Shown: piece after piece, positions 53,941 to 62,210 of the stretch | Numbering within the stretch: the stretch's first letter is position 1 | Layout of the letters: each line of letters begins with the position of its first letter | Assembly (NCBI GenBank): GCA_021774735.1 | Contig: JAJFIS010000031.1 | Location: 117,024-181,023, forward strand | DNA from: Alphaproteobacteria bacterium | GTDB taxonomy: Bacteria > Pseudomonadota > Alphaproteobacteria > Sphingomonadales > Kordiimonadaceae | Reading direction: 5' to 3' | DNA length: 64,000 bases | Notes under the pieces: model-generated | Database searches by the model: none | What the model was told of the DNA's origin: nothing | What the model saw: the letters and a program-made list of their open reading frames with translations, nothing else | Translations under genes and position numbers: made by a program

Positions 53941-54795
53941 TTAGGCTGGGCTGACGCTCGGTCTTTTTTCTTCCTCGATCTCGGTCGCCCAATCGAGAAT
54001 ATTTAGCTCAATGATAAAGAAGGCAAAAAGCCACAGGAAAGCGTCCCAAATATCGAGCAGGTCTCCGTAAATATACCAAACCAATAAGCAGAAAAACAAA
54101 GTGAGATACAGAATAGCTTTAGATATTTTGGAAGTGCTTGATTTTGCAAAATCAATATTTTTGCGGCTCTGCATTGCCATCTCAACTTCAATCAATACCA
54201 CAACAATTACCCATGTGCTGGCATTTAGCACATCAATGAAAGCAAGACGGAAGCCATCGGTGGCCATGTCAGGGGTGGTGACGAGCTGTAATTTTTCCAG
54301 CCAAACAAGTTCGACCCCTGAGAACTGCTCGCAATTTGTCGCGGTTAAGGGCACATACTCCTCGTAAGCCAGCATGATATTAATTTGCTCCCCGACCCGA
54401 GCGCAAATATCAGGGCCAATATAATCGCTAATATTGATCCATGTGGTGAATTTACTGATATAGCCATAAAGCGCATAGAGAATGGCCAAGTAACACAGCC
54501 CTCTGAGCACTTCCAAGCTGCGCGATAAGGCGGGTGTGAAATGATGGTCCTCAATCAGACTGGTCTCAAGCTCAAAGATAATGACCAGCACAAGCCATGC
54601 GACGGTATCGGTCGTCGCAGACATAAAGGTTATTAGCTCGGCCAAATCAAGGTTTCCGCCCGCCACATTTATGACTTGGCTCTCTTCAGCAAAAAACAGA
54701 TATGCATTGATGGCCAAGGCCCCATAAACAAAAATTTTGAGCGCCGACATGAAATGGTTATTGGTATAATATTGGGGGCCAGCTGTTTTGGTCAT
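53941..54795 (-). CDS. polytopic membrane protein with internal duplication, unknown function
   Basis: A 284-residue integral membrane protein that I cannot place in a family. It has six predicted helices. Two of them carry a similar pattern: DTVAWLVLVIIFELETSL (near residue 65) and STWVIVVVLIEVEMAMQ (near residue 190), suggesting an old duplication into two three-helix halves. Acidic residues sit at the ends of these helices, which could form an ion path, but that is speculation. I start at the ATG at 54795 with GGA seven bases upstream; a TTG at 54807 is also in frame. It is convergent with the amidohydrolase gene. Confidence 0.7.
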   Translation of the reverse strand: MTKTAGPQYYTNNHFMSALKIFVYGALAINAYLFFAEESQVINVAGGNLDLAELITFMSATTDTVAWLVLVIIFELETSLIEDHHFTPALSRSLEVLRGLCYLAILYALYGYISKFTTWINISDYIGPDICARVGEQINIMLAYEEYVPLTATNCEQFSGVELVWLEKLQLVTTPDMATDGFRLAFIDVLNASTWVIVVVLIEVEMAMQSRKNIDFAKSSTSKISKAILYLTLFFCLLVWYIYGDLLDIWDAFLWLFAFFIIELNILDWATEIEEEKRPSVSPA

Positions 54796-54870
54796 GGAAG
54801 CATCCAATTTTTGTCAATGATATGAGTGTAATATCAAAAAGCAAGATTGAAACCTTAGTCTTGTAAGTGA

Positions 54871-55167
54871 TCAGTTTGGCACCACATTTTTACATAGGTT
54901 AAAGATTTGGTTGTTTGTTAATGTGCATGTTTTTCGTGTTTTTATCGAGTCATGAATTTTAGGAGGTGATCCTATTATTAATAAGTCTCCGTTTCCAGAC
55001 GGTAACCTATGGATTTCCCAATCTCGAGATGACAATATATGTGTATTATGAACTGTATCCTCACCACCGAGAGCAATAATAATATCAATATCGGCAGGAT
55101 CAGAGACCAATTGTAAATTGTTCTTAACATTTCCATTTTTATCAGCGATTTTCACATTTATACTCAT
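54871..55167 (-). CDS. small protein of unknown function (98 residues), islet gene 4
   Basis: A 98-residue protein with no family I recognise. It is mixed alpha/beta in look, without a signal or TM helix (IDIIIALGGEDTVHNTHILSSRDWEIHRL, then LLIIGSPPKIHDSIK). AGGA lies nine bases before the ATG. It is the last of four same-strand small genes in an AT-rich islet and starts 18 bases after the stop of the 46-residue peptide gene. The stretch GSPPK weakly echoes the GAVPP motif of the two peptides, but this could be chance. Confidence 0.6.
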   Translation of the reverse strand: MSINVKIADKNGNVKNNLQLVSDPADIDIIIALGGEDTVHNTHILSSRDWEIHRLPSGNGDLLIIGSPPKIHDSIKTRKTCTLTNNQIFNLCKNVVPN

Positions 55168-55185
55168 GATATCAATTCCTGAATG

Positions 55186-55326
55186 CTATTTTTTATCAAC
55201 AATAGGGTTGGAACGTACTTTTACTTTTGAGAGTGTGGTTTTTACCTTTGCATTTGTATCCCTATTCGTAATTGTCTTAGGAGGAACTGCGCCTTCCGTT
55301 AGGTTACTAATAATTGTTTTTTTCAA
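55186..55326 (-). CDS. 46-residue GAVPP-motif peptide, islet gene 3
   Basis: A short frame starting with TTG at 55326, preceded by AAGGAT about seven bases upstream. It is too short for usual gene calling. The product is MKKTIISNLTEGAVPPKTI followed by a lysine- and asparagine-rich tail, with no TM helix. GAVPPKTI matches GAVPPRSI in the peptide at 55707. It starts 21 bases after the stop of the small membrane protein and is followed 18 bases later by the 98-residue gene, so one transcript is likely. No known family. A small ribosomally made peptide or a tethered regulator are both possible. Confidence 0.5.
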   Translation of the reverse strand: MKKTIISNLTEGAVPPKTITNRDTNAKVKTTLSKVKVRSNPIVDKK

Positions 55327-55347
55327 GTCAATATCCTTTTTAGGTAA

Positions 55348-55701
55348 TTAAATCATCAAAAATGAGACTAGTGCCACAATAAATAAACCATATTTCCAAT
55401 TTTCAACGGCTTTAACCCTATCGAAATGTTTTGTAGCTTTCTCAATTTTATCATCTTCTTCACTTAGGGCTAAATCACAACCTTCCTTAGCAATGTAGTG
55501 TGTATAAAGATGTAAACATATGATCACGAAAAAAAGAAACAAAGAAATATTCACAATTAATCTATCCATGCCGTCAGCTTTCTCGCCCAGTTTTAAAATT
55601 AGCGGCAAAGCAGCACATGATAATGTAAATAAGGATTTATTGAGGAAGGTCTGGTTCTCCTTGTATAGGTCCAAGTATAGTTGTTTGGTATCTTTATCCA
55701 T
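55348..55701 (-). CDS. small three-helix membrane protein, islet gene 2
   Basis: A 117-residue protein with an N-terminal amphipathic segment (DKDTKQLYLDLYKENQTFLNKS) and three hydrophobic helices: about 22-38 (LFTLSCAALPLILKLG), 47-68 (LIVNISLFLFFVIICLHLYTHYIA) and a C-terminal one (YGLFIVALVSFLMI). A charged stretch (SEEDDKIEKATKHFDRVKAVENW) sits between TM2 and TM3. Small proteins of this layout are common in variable genomic loci, and function is unknown. It starts five bases after the 42-residue peptide and precedes the 46-residue one. Confidence 0.65.
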   Translation of the reverse strand: MDKDTKQLYLDLYKENQTFLNKSLFTLSCAALPLILKLGEKADGMDRLIVNISLFLFFVIICLHLYTHYIAKEGCDLALSEEDDKIEKATKHFDRVKAVENWKYGLFIVALVSFLMI

Positions 55702-55706
55702 ATTTA

Positions 55707-55835
55707 CTACTCTTTTGGCTTGGTCTTCGGAGGAATGGATCGTGGTGGCACTGCGCCGCCTTGTTTTTTGCCAAAAGATATGTTTTTAGGGGGAATGTTT
55801 CCACAATTCTCAGGCTTTTCGCTTTTATTGCTCAT
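55707..55835 (-). CDS. 42-residue GAVPP-motif peptide, islet gene 1
   Basis: A 42-residue frame starting at the ATG at 55835, with GGAG eight bases upstream; a longer frame to 55889 lacks this. The peptide is proline- and lysine-rich, ends in PPKTKPKE and has one cysteine at residue 11. It has two imperfect copies of one octapeptide: GNIPPKNI (12-19) and GAVPPRSI (27-34). The second is nearly the same as GAVPPKTI in the peptide at 55186. It leads the four-gene set. There is no signal or TM helix. Not recognised as a known family. Confidence 0.5.
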   Translation of the reverse strand: MSNKSEKPENCGNIPPKNISFGKKQGGAVPPRSIPPKTKPKE

Positions 55836-56002
55836 CGTTATTCTCCAACTATTTAATTGGTGCCGCATTATGAGATAATCTCTATCCAATGTAATATATT
55901 TGAATTGTAATTACTATACCCTTGGAGGATTTTGGTAATTAATTGGCCAATAGAAAGTTTTCTGCTTAAATACGCCATAGAAATTGACCCTGAAAGGTTC
56001 CC

Positions 56003-57007
56003 ATGGATAAATTGCCTGATGCCCTAACGTTACCTGAAATTAGACAAGCTGCCGAGCGGCTTAAGGGGCAAATTGAATATACCCCGACAAAAGAGTGGAA
56101 AGGCGCCGAAGTTGAGGCGCTTTTTGGCGCGGGAACCCGGGTATTTGTCAAGCAGGAAGCCTTGCAAGTTACGGGCAGTTTTAAAGTGCGGGGTACGCTA
56201 AATTTAATGGCGGGTTTAACTGCGGCTGAAAAAGAACGCGGTGTGACGGCTGTTTCGGCGGGCAATCATGCCATTGCGGTTGCCTATGCAGCGCAAAAAC
56301 TGGGTATATCGGCCAAGATTGTTATGCCGAGCAAAGCCAGTAAATATAGGGCTGATATAGCGGCTAGTTTTGGGGCTGACATGGTCTTTGTTGAGGATGT
56401 CTCCAAGGCCTTTGCCGCCTGCGAAGCTATCCGCATTGCTGAAGGCCGTGTTTTAGTTCATCCCTTCAACGATATAGAAATGATGCAAGGCGCTGCCACT
56501 TGCGGGCTAGAGTTCGGCGAAGATGTGGCCGCATTAGGCGGCAGCATTGACGTTATGATATTACCCATTGGCGGTGGCGGACTAGCTGCTGGATTTTCTG
56601 CCGCAATCAAAGGGTTATACCCCAATGCGACCATCATTGGTGTGGAGCCAGAAAAGGCACAAGCGATGTATTTGGCCTTTAAGGCAGGCGGGGTGACAGC
56701 TGTACCTTTGCCTAGCTCCATCGCGGACAGCTTGGGTGCGCCTTTAACCGCCGAACCATCGCAGAGCATATGCCGCCATAATTTAGCAGATATTATGTTG
56801 GTAAGTGAGGATGAAATTCGGGCAGCAATGGTTACTATTATGGAACATTTCAAAATAGCCGTTGAACCCGCAGGTGCTGCAACAATGGCAGCCCTAAAAG
56901 GCCCGCTAGCCGCTAAACTTCAGGGCAAAAATATTGGCATTATCCTTTGTGGAGCCAATGTTTCAGCCGAGGAATTTTGCCAACATATAAGCGCGGCTAA
57001 CGCATAG
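56003..57007 (+). CDS. threonine/serine dehydratase (PLP fold type II)
   Basis: A 334-residue PLP enzyme. Lys61 in TGSFKVRG forms the Schiff base, and AVSAGNHAIAVAYAA binds the substrate carboxylate. ILPIGGGGLAAGFSAAIK is the glycine-rich phosphate loop, and the C-terminal ILCGANVS is conserved. The length and the lack of a regulatory ACT domain point to the catabolic/short form (TdcB-like threonine ammonia-lyase or serine racemase-like) rather than biosynthetic IlvA. It would make 2-oxobutyrate or pyruvate plus ammonia. It is 54 bp upstream of hemN, and the two are probably separate in function. Confidence 0.9.
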   Translation: MDKLPDALTLPEIRQAAERLKGQIEYTPTKEWKGAEVEALFGAGTRVFVKQEALQVTGSFKVRGTLNLMAGLTAAEKERGVTAVSAGNHAIAVAYAAQKLGISAKIVMPSKASKYRADIAASFGADMVFVEDVSKAFAACEAIRIAEGRVLVHPFNDIEMMQGAATCGLEFGEDVAALGGSIDVMILPIGGGGLAAGFSAAIKGLYPNATIIGVEPEKAQAMYLAFKAGGVTAVPLPSSIADSLGAPLTAEPSQSICRHNLADIMLVSEDEIRAAMVTIMEHFKIAVEPAGAATMAALKGPLAAKLQGKNIGIILCGANVSAEEFCQHISAANA

Positions 57008-57060
57008 GCGCGACAGCATGCCGCATTTTTTAATATGAATGCAGTGTTTATACTTGCCAT

Positions 57061-58428
57061 ATGCACATCGAAAAAAATATCAAATCGGAAATAGTCCAAC
57101 TGGCGGAAGCACGATTGCCCCGATATACCAGCTTTCCAACCGCCGTTCAATTCAGCGATGCTGTGGGCGACAATATGTGCCATGAATGGCTGTCAGCACT
57201 GGGCCCTAGTGATAGCATATCGCTATATATTCATGTGCCTTTTTGTGAAAGCTTATGCTGGTATTGTGGATGTCATACTACGGTGCCCAATGGCTATGAC
57301 CGTGTGGCGATTTATGTAAATACCCTGATCACTGAGATAGAAACGAAGGCTGCAGCAGCAAGTAATGCGGGCTTAGTTCAGCATGTTCATTTTGGTGGCG
57401 GCACCCCAACTTTCCTTAAAGCGGTTGACTTTGTGCGCATAATGGATGCCTTGCGGGCAGGCTTTCATGTTGCATCTGACGCTGAGATTGCGGTGGAGAT
57501 CGACCCTAGAACTATAGATGAAAGCCGCCTTAAAGGCCTAATAAAGGCAGGTGTGAACCGTGCGAGTATTGGCGTTCAAGATTTTAACTCGGAAGTTCAA
57601 AAGCTTGTTAATCGCATTCAGCCTGTTGCTCTCGTTGAGAATTGTGTTGAAGATCTTCGTAAAAAAGGCATTGAGAAAATCAGTTTCGATTTAATATATG
57701 GCTTGCCGGGCCAAAATGAAAATAGTGTACGGATGACAGCGCGTGTGGCCGTGCGCATGAAGCCTGATCGCTTCTCTGTATTTGGTTATGCCCATGTACC
57801 TTGGTTTAAAAGTCACCAAAAAATATTAGAAAATAGCCCGCTTCCAGACACTCTTGATCGCTTAATGCAAGCAGCAGCCATTACAGAAGAGCTGACAGCG
57901 CAGGGTTATGTTCAAATAGGTTTTGACCATTTTGCTCTGGCGGATGATCCGATGACCGTGCAAGCGGAAAAAGGTAATCTACAGCGTAACTTTCAGGGCT
58001 ACACCACTGACCAAGCGACTGCATTGATTGGCTTTGGGGCTTCGGCTATTAGCAATTTCCCACAAGGCATTGCCCAGAATGAAACGCATCTTGGCCGCTA
58101 TCACAGGTTGGTTAATGACGGCCAATTACCGACGGTTAGAGGGGTTAAAATATCGGATGAGGATCAGTTTATCGGCACCATCATTACCCGTATCATGTGC
58201 GATATGCAGGTGGATCTTCACGAAGTTGCCACCCATTTCATGCGCGATGTGACCGACCTTGATGAAGCGTGTAAAAAGTTGGATGGTCTTGAAAAGGCAG
58301 GCCTGTTAACACGGTCAGGCTATTTGATAAAAATGACCGACAGGGGCCGTCCCTTCGCCCGCAATGCCGCCGCTTGCTTTGATCCTTACCTTGATACAGG
58401 GGCAGAAAAACATAGCCGTGGCATATAA
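57061..58428 (+). CDS. hemN: oxygen-independent coproporphyrinogen III dehydrogenase
   Basis: A 455-residue radical SAM enzyme that makes protoporphyrinogen IX without oxygen. The 4Fe-4S cluster site is Cys62-x3-Cys66-x2-Cys69 in FCESLCWYCGCHTT. YIHVPFC, HFGGGTPTFL (SAM-binding GGGTP), GVNRASIGVQDFN and DLIYGLPGQN follow, and the HemN C-terminal domain is present (GFDHFALADDPM, RNFQGYTT). RNFQGYTT is specific to real HemN rather than HemW. It implies microaerobic or anaerobic growth, in line with the FNR-type promoter at 2907. No FNR site is visible in its own 54-bp upstream gap. Confidence 0.95.
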   Translation: MHIEKNIKSEIVQLAEARLPRYTSFPTAVQFSDAVGDNMCHEWLSALGPSDSISLYIHVPFCESLCWYCGCHTTVPNGYDRVAIYVNTLITEIETKAAAASNAGLVQHVHFGGGTPTFLKAVDFVRIMDALRAGFHVASDAEIAVEIDPRTIDESRLKGLIKAGVNRASIGVQDFNSEVQKLVNRIQPVALVENCVEDLRKKGIEKISFDLIYGLPGQNENSVRMTARVAVRMKPDRFSVFGYAHVPWFKSHQKILENSPLPDTLDRLMQAAAITEELTAQGYVQIGFDHFALADDPMTVQAEKGNLQRNFQGYTTDQATALIGFGASAISNFPQGIAQNETHLGRYHRLVNDGQLPTVRGVKISDEDQFIGTIITRIMCDMQVDLHEVATHFMRDVTDLDEACKKLDGLEKAGLLTRSGYLIKMTDRGRPFARNAAACFDPYLDTGAEKHSRGI

Positions 58429-58462
58429 TATATACCCTAATTCAATAGATAAGAAAATTTAA

Positions 58463-59206
58463 TTAAGCTGCTGAAATAGCTATTGTTTCAGGACATGCAA
58501 GATAGGCCAAAGGCACCGGTATGTTTAAGTCTTGCCGTACTTTAGTAAGCGGTTCCGCTAAAATGTCTTCATAAATAACAGCGGGCAGCCAATTGGTTTT
58601 CTTGCCTTGACGATATGCTTGCCATACGGCGCGAATTACCCGCTCATTAGACAATTGGCGAAATTTATGCATTGCCAATATGGCAATGGCTGCGAAACCC
58701 ATGCTGCGGATTTGGGCATAGGAAAAAGCAACGAGACAGGCTTCACCAAGGCCATCACGGCCATAACCGGTGATAACATGCCATAGGTCATGTACGTCGC
58801 GTATCCGGGTCAGATAACGCAAATAATCTTTACTCACTATATCCCGACCTTTACCTTCGCTTGCGGTAACAAGCGCATCAGCATTTAAATTCTCGGAGAC
58901 AATAAAATCAAGATATACACGCCCTAACGACCCTTCTGGTAAGCTTGCAAGATACTCACGGTCACGCAGGGTATCGATTAGGTCTAAACGCCGTTTGATA
59001 ATGGCGCGGCCATCCTCATGCTTGATTAATTTTTCAAACTGCTGACATTGGGTCCGCCCTGTTAGCGCCCGCATGATAACAAAAACCTGGTCGGTATCTT
59101 CTTTGTCGGCCATCAAGGACTTAAGACCTCGCCATGCTTGTTTCCATTGGCGCGGGTAATATTCATAGGTAAAGTCCGTCGTGAACTCTGCTGCCATATC
59201 ATGCAT
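58463..59206 (-). CDS. Coq4-family protein
   Basis: A 247-residue protein of the Coq4 family, which takes part in ubiquinone synthesis as a scaffold or zinc-binding oxidative decarboxylase. The metal motif HDLWHVITGYGRDGLGE (HDxxH-x11-E) is intact. SLGRVYLDFI and the C-terminal EDILAEPLTKVRQDLNIP fit the family. I use the ATG at 59206, although the frame begins at a TTG at 59218 and neither has a clear ribosome site. It is convergent with hemN. A quinone role fits the redox genes around it. Confidence 0.88.
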   Translation of the reverse strand: MHDMAAEFTTDFTYEYYPRQWKQAWRGLKSLMADKEDTDQVFVIMRALTGRTQCQQFEKLIKHEDGRAIIKRRLDLIDTLRDREYLASLPEGSLGRVYLDFIVSENLNADALVTASEGKGRDIVSKDYLRYLTRIRDVHDLWHVITGYGRDGLGEACLVAFSYAQIRSMGFAAIAILAMHKFRQLSNERVIRAVWQAYRQGKKTNWLPAVIYEDILAEPLTKVRQDLNIPVPLAYLACPETIAISAA

Positions 59207-59343
59207 ATGTATGTCCAATTATGCCATAATTTACAAAAGCAATTGAAAGATTAATATTATCATACTAATCAGTCCTGTAAATGATATATTCGTTTATATG
59301 ATAGTGAAATATCGGTAAAATTTGATGAAGGAAGCCCCGTGGA

Positions 59344-60402
59344 ATGAAAGCACTGCGGATGTTAGCTGGTAAATCAGCCTATGAAAAAATAGAAAATAAT
59401 GGCCTGACGCCAGCGCTTATTCGCGGTGTGATTGGTGCGTCTGGTGGCCCTAAATGGTTGGTGCTTCGCGGCTTAGATGGCTATATTTTCGGTAAGTGGT
59501 TGCCCCAAGCAAAGCAGACATTTGATCTGATTGGGTCGTCCATTGGTGCTTGGCGGATGACATTGGCTGCACTGAAGGACCCTTCGCAAGCCTTTGACCG
59601 TTTTGAAGAAATTTATTTTGACTATCGCTATGAACAATCGGAAACACCGGCGAAAGTAACAGCGCTATCCTATGAAATGTTAGAGTATATTTTACCCGCT
59701 GATAAATGTGTTGAAGCTTTAAGCAATCCGCGCCGCAATCTTAATATCGTTGCGGTTCGCTGCAAGGCGGGAACGGGAAGCTCTAACATAGTACCGCTAG
59801 TGGGGGCCACCTTGTTGGCGGCCACACTTAATGGTATCAGTCGGTCAAGCCTATCTATGTTCTATGACAGGGTTATACTGCATTCATTTGAGCATGGCAC
59901 ACAAGCCTTGCAGGACTTTAACCGGAGTGACATTCACTTAAGGCCTGACCGCTTACATGCAGCCCTTTTGGCGTCGGGCTCTATTCCTTTTGTTACCGAG
60001 GCTATTAAAGACCTTGGTGGGCCCGATAAAAATAGCGTTTACCGCGATGGCGGCGTGATTGACTATCATTTCGATGAAGATTGGCAAACAGGTGATGGCA
60101 TCATGCTCTATCCGCATTTTTATGATCATCTTGTACCGGGTTGGTTTGATAAATCATTGCCATGGAGACGTACGCCATCAAATCTACTTGATAACATATT
60201 GCTTGCCTGTCCTGCGAAGGGGTATGTTGATACAAGTTTGGGAGGCAAAATCCCTGACCGCAGTAACTTTCGGGCAATGGAAAATGATGTGCGCTTAGCT
60301 TTTTGGCGTAAAACGGTGGATGAAGGAAAGCGGTTAGCTGATGAATTTGCAGAGCTTACATCAGATCATGGGCTTTTGATGGACCGATTAGAAAAAGTTT
60401 GA
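59344..60402 (+). CDS. patatin-like phospholipase
   Basis: A 352-residue patatin-family lipid acyl hydrolase. GVIGASGGPKW forms the oxyanion hole (glycine-rich), GSSIGAW is the GxSxG nucleophile elbow (Ser near 68), and YRDGGVIDYH carries the Asp of the Ser-Asp dyad. There is no signal peptide, so it is probably cytosolic, and it may act on membrane lipids or storage esters. It is 18 bp upstream of the acyl-CoA ligase on the same strand, which could activate the fatty acids it frees. Confidence 0.9.
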   Translation: MKALRMLAGKSAYEKIENNGLTPALIRGVIGASGGPKWLVLRGLDGYIFGKWLPQAKQTFDLIGSSIGAWRMTLAALKDPSQAFDRFEEIYFDYRYEQSETPAKVTALSYEMLEYILPADKCVEALSNPRRNLNIVAVRCKAGTGSSNIVPLVGATLLAATLNGISRSSLSMFYDRVILHSFEHGTQALQDFNRSDIHLRPDRLHAALLASGSIPFVTEAIKDLGGPDKNSVYRDGGVIDYHFDEDWQTGDGIMLYPHFYDHLVPGWFDKSLPWRRTPSNLLDNILLACPAKGYVDTSLGGKIPDRSNFRAMENDVRLAFWRKTVDEGKRLADEFAELTSDHGLLMDRLEKV

Positions 60403-60420
60403 CGAGGAATAAAACAAACG

Positions 60421-62133
60421 ATGACCGATGGCACCATATACCGCTCAGATAGGCATTTCACTGGGGATCATATGCTGGGGGAGAGCCTAGCTGAAATTGT
60501 AGGGAATAGCGTAAATCAATTTGGTGATGCACCTGCTTTTTCGATGATTTTGCCCTCAGGCCAATCAGCGACAATGAGCTATAGTAAGCTGGGGGCATTA
60601 TCGGATGCTGTTGCCGTTTATTTACGCTGCGAACTTGAACTGAAAGACGGCGATGTGGTGGCGCTGCAGTCCCCGAATGCTTTGGCTTTTCCCGTAGTTG
60701 CAGTTGGTGTGTTTAAAGCGGGGCTGACCCTTACCAGCATTAATCCGCTCTATACCGAAAGCGAAGTGCAGCACCAGTTAAGTGATAGCGGTGCCAAGGT
60801 TCTGTTCGTGATGGATATTTTTGGTGCTGGGGTTGCAACTTCTATTGAGAAAACCAAGGTTTCCCATGTAGTGCGGATGTCCTTGGTAAATTTTTATCCT
60901 TGGGCGCAACAAACTTTTCTACGCTTTGCCATGCGGCATTTGAAGAAATTAGTGCCAGATTTTTCAGCGGATATCACTGACGATTTATCTCGGGCGATTA
61001 AAAAGGGGGAATCTCATTTAAAGGCGGGATATGATCTGGCCGCTCAAATAGCGAAAATATCTAGGGATGATGTTGTTCTTTACCAATATACGGGTGGCAC
61101 CACAGGGCGTTCAAAGGGGGCTGAACTGACCAATTATAATGTGGTCGCAAATGTTTCGCAAGCCAATGAGCATAATGACCATGACGGTGATCAGAAAGGA
61201 AAGTCTATTCTGCTGATTTTGCCGCTTTACCATGTCTATGCATTGGCCGTTGGGGCGTTAAATGGCTTGCGGATGGGGCTTCACATCATTCTTGTGCCAT
61301 CGCCACGGCCAATTTCCAACTTAAGACCAGCTTTTGAAAACTTTGATATTAATATTCTGCCGGGCATTAACACGCTTTATTTAGCATTGATGAAAGAAAA
61401 ATGGTTCACAGACAATCCCCCAACAACGCTGGAGCTTTGCATGTCAGGCGCGGCCCCACTGGCCGTGGAAACTGCTAAAAAATGGCTAGACTTAACGGGC
61501 GTCGAAATTCACGAAGGGTATGGCTTAACTGAAGGCACTTGTGCTGTAATATCGCAGCGCATTCATGAGGCCCCAATACGCGGTACCTGCGGCAAAGCTT
61601 TGCCCGGTACGGAACTCCGCTTTGTTGATGATGATGGTGTTGACGTTGCCCATGGTGAAGCGGGTGAAATTTGGGTTCGTGGTCCACAGGTTATGAAAGG
61701 GTATCTAGGTAATCCACGAGCAACCGAGGACACTATTTTGGATGGTTGGTTAAAAACTGGCGATGTGGGTATGATTGATGGTGATGGCTGGGTGCGCATT
61801 GTGGACCGTAAAAAAGACATGGTCATTGTTTCGGGATTTAATGTTTTTCCAACAGATATTGAGGCGATATTAGTTTCCATGCCGGGGATCGCTGATGCTG
61901 CGATTACTGGCGTGGCTGACCCTGATACTGGGGAGCGTTTAGTGGCATGGGTGGTTGTGTCAGAAGGGGAAGACATAGATGTAGCAGCAATAATTGCATA
62001 TTGCAGGGAAAGTTTGACTGGCTATAAGGTTCCAAAAGACATTCGCTTCATTGATGAGCTGCCTAAATCACCTGTTGGAAAGGTGTTGCGGCGGGTGCTT
62101 AGAGATAAAACAGAAGAAAGCTTTGATAGCTAA
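60421..62133 (+). CDS. long-chain acyl-CoA ligase (FadD-like)
   Basis: A 570-residue ANL-superfamily adenylate-forming enzyme. The P-loop is YTGGTTGRSKGAELT, the A5 block is EGYGLTEGTC, the A7/A8 blocks are WLKTGDVGMIDGDGWVRIVDRKKDMVIVSGFNVFP and the catalytic lysine is in PKSPVGKVLRR. It makes fatty acyl-CoA from fatty acid, ATP and CoA. GAGG lies 13 bases before the ATG. It follows the patatin gene by 18 bp, so lipid hydrolysis and activation may be linked. Chain-length choice cannot be told. Confidence 0.92.
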   Translation: MTDGTIYRSDRHFTGDHMLGESLAEIVGNSVNQFGDAPAFSMILPSGQSATMSYSKLGALSDAVAVYLRCELELKDGDVVALQSPNALAFPVVAVGVFKAGLTLTSINPLYTESEVQHQLSDSGAKVLFVMDIFGAGVATSIEKTKVSHVVRMSLVNFYPWAQQTFLRFAMRHLKKLVPDFSADITDDLSRAIKKGESHLKAGYDLAAQIAKISRDDVVLYQYTGGTTGRSKGAELTNYNVVANVSQANEHNDHDGDQKGKSILLILPLYHVYALAVGALNGLRMGLHIILVPSPRPISNLRPAFENFDINILPGINTLYLALMKEKWFTDNPPTTLELCMSGAAPLAVETAKKWLDLTGVEIHEGYGLTEGTCAVISQRIHEAPIRGTCGKALPGTELRFVDDDGVDVAHGEAGEIWVRGPQVMKGYLGNPRATEDTILDGWLKTGDVGMIDGDGWVRIVDRKKDMVIVSGFNVFPTDIEAILVSMPGIADAAITGVADPDTGERLVAWVVVSEGEDIDVAAIIAYCRESLTGYKVPKDIRFIDELPKSPVGKVLRRVLRDKTEESFDS

Positions 62134-62210
62134 AACTCATAAAAGTTATGTTTTATTCACTTTTTTTGACTATTATGAATGTGGTCTTACAAAACTGGAT
62201 GTATTGATTG

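Noticed and set aside
55118..55351. 77-codon plus-strand frame in the AT-rich islet
   Set aside because: It opposes the four co-directional small genes, which have good ribosome sites and tight spacing. It is a shadow of the 46-residue peptide gene.
57008..57060. FNR site upstream of hemN
   Set aside because: hemN is often FNR-controlled, so I searched the 53-bp gap, but no TTGAY-N4-ATCAA match is present.
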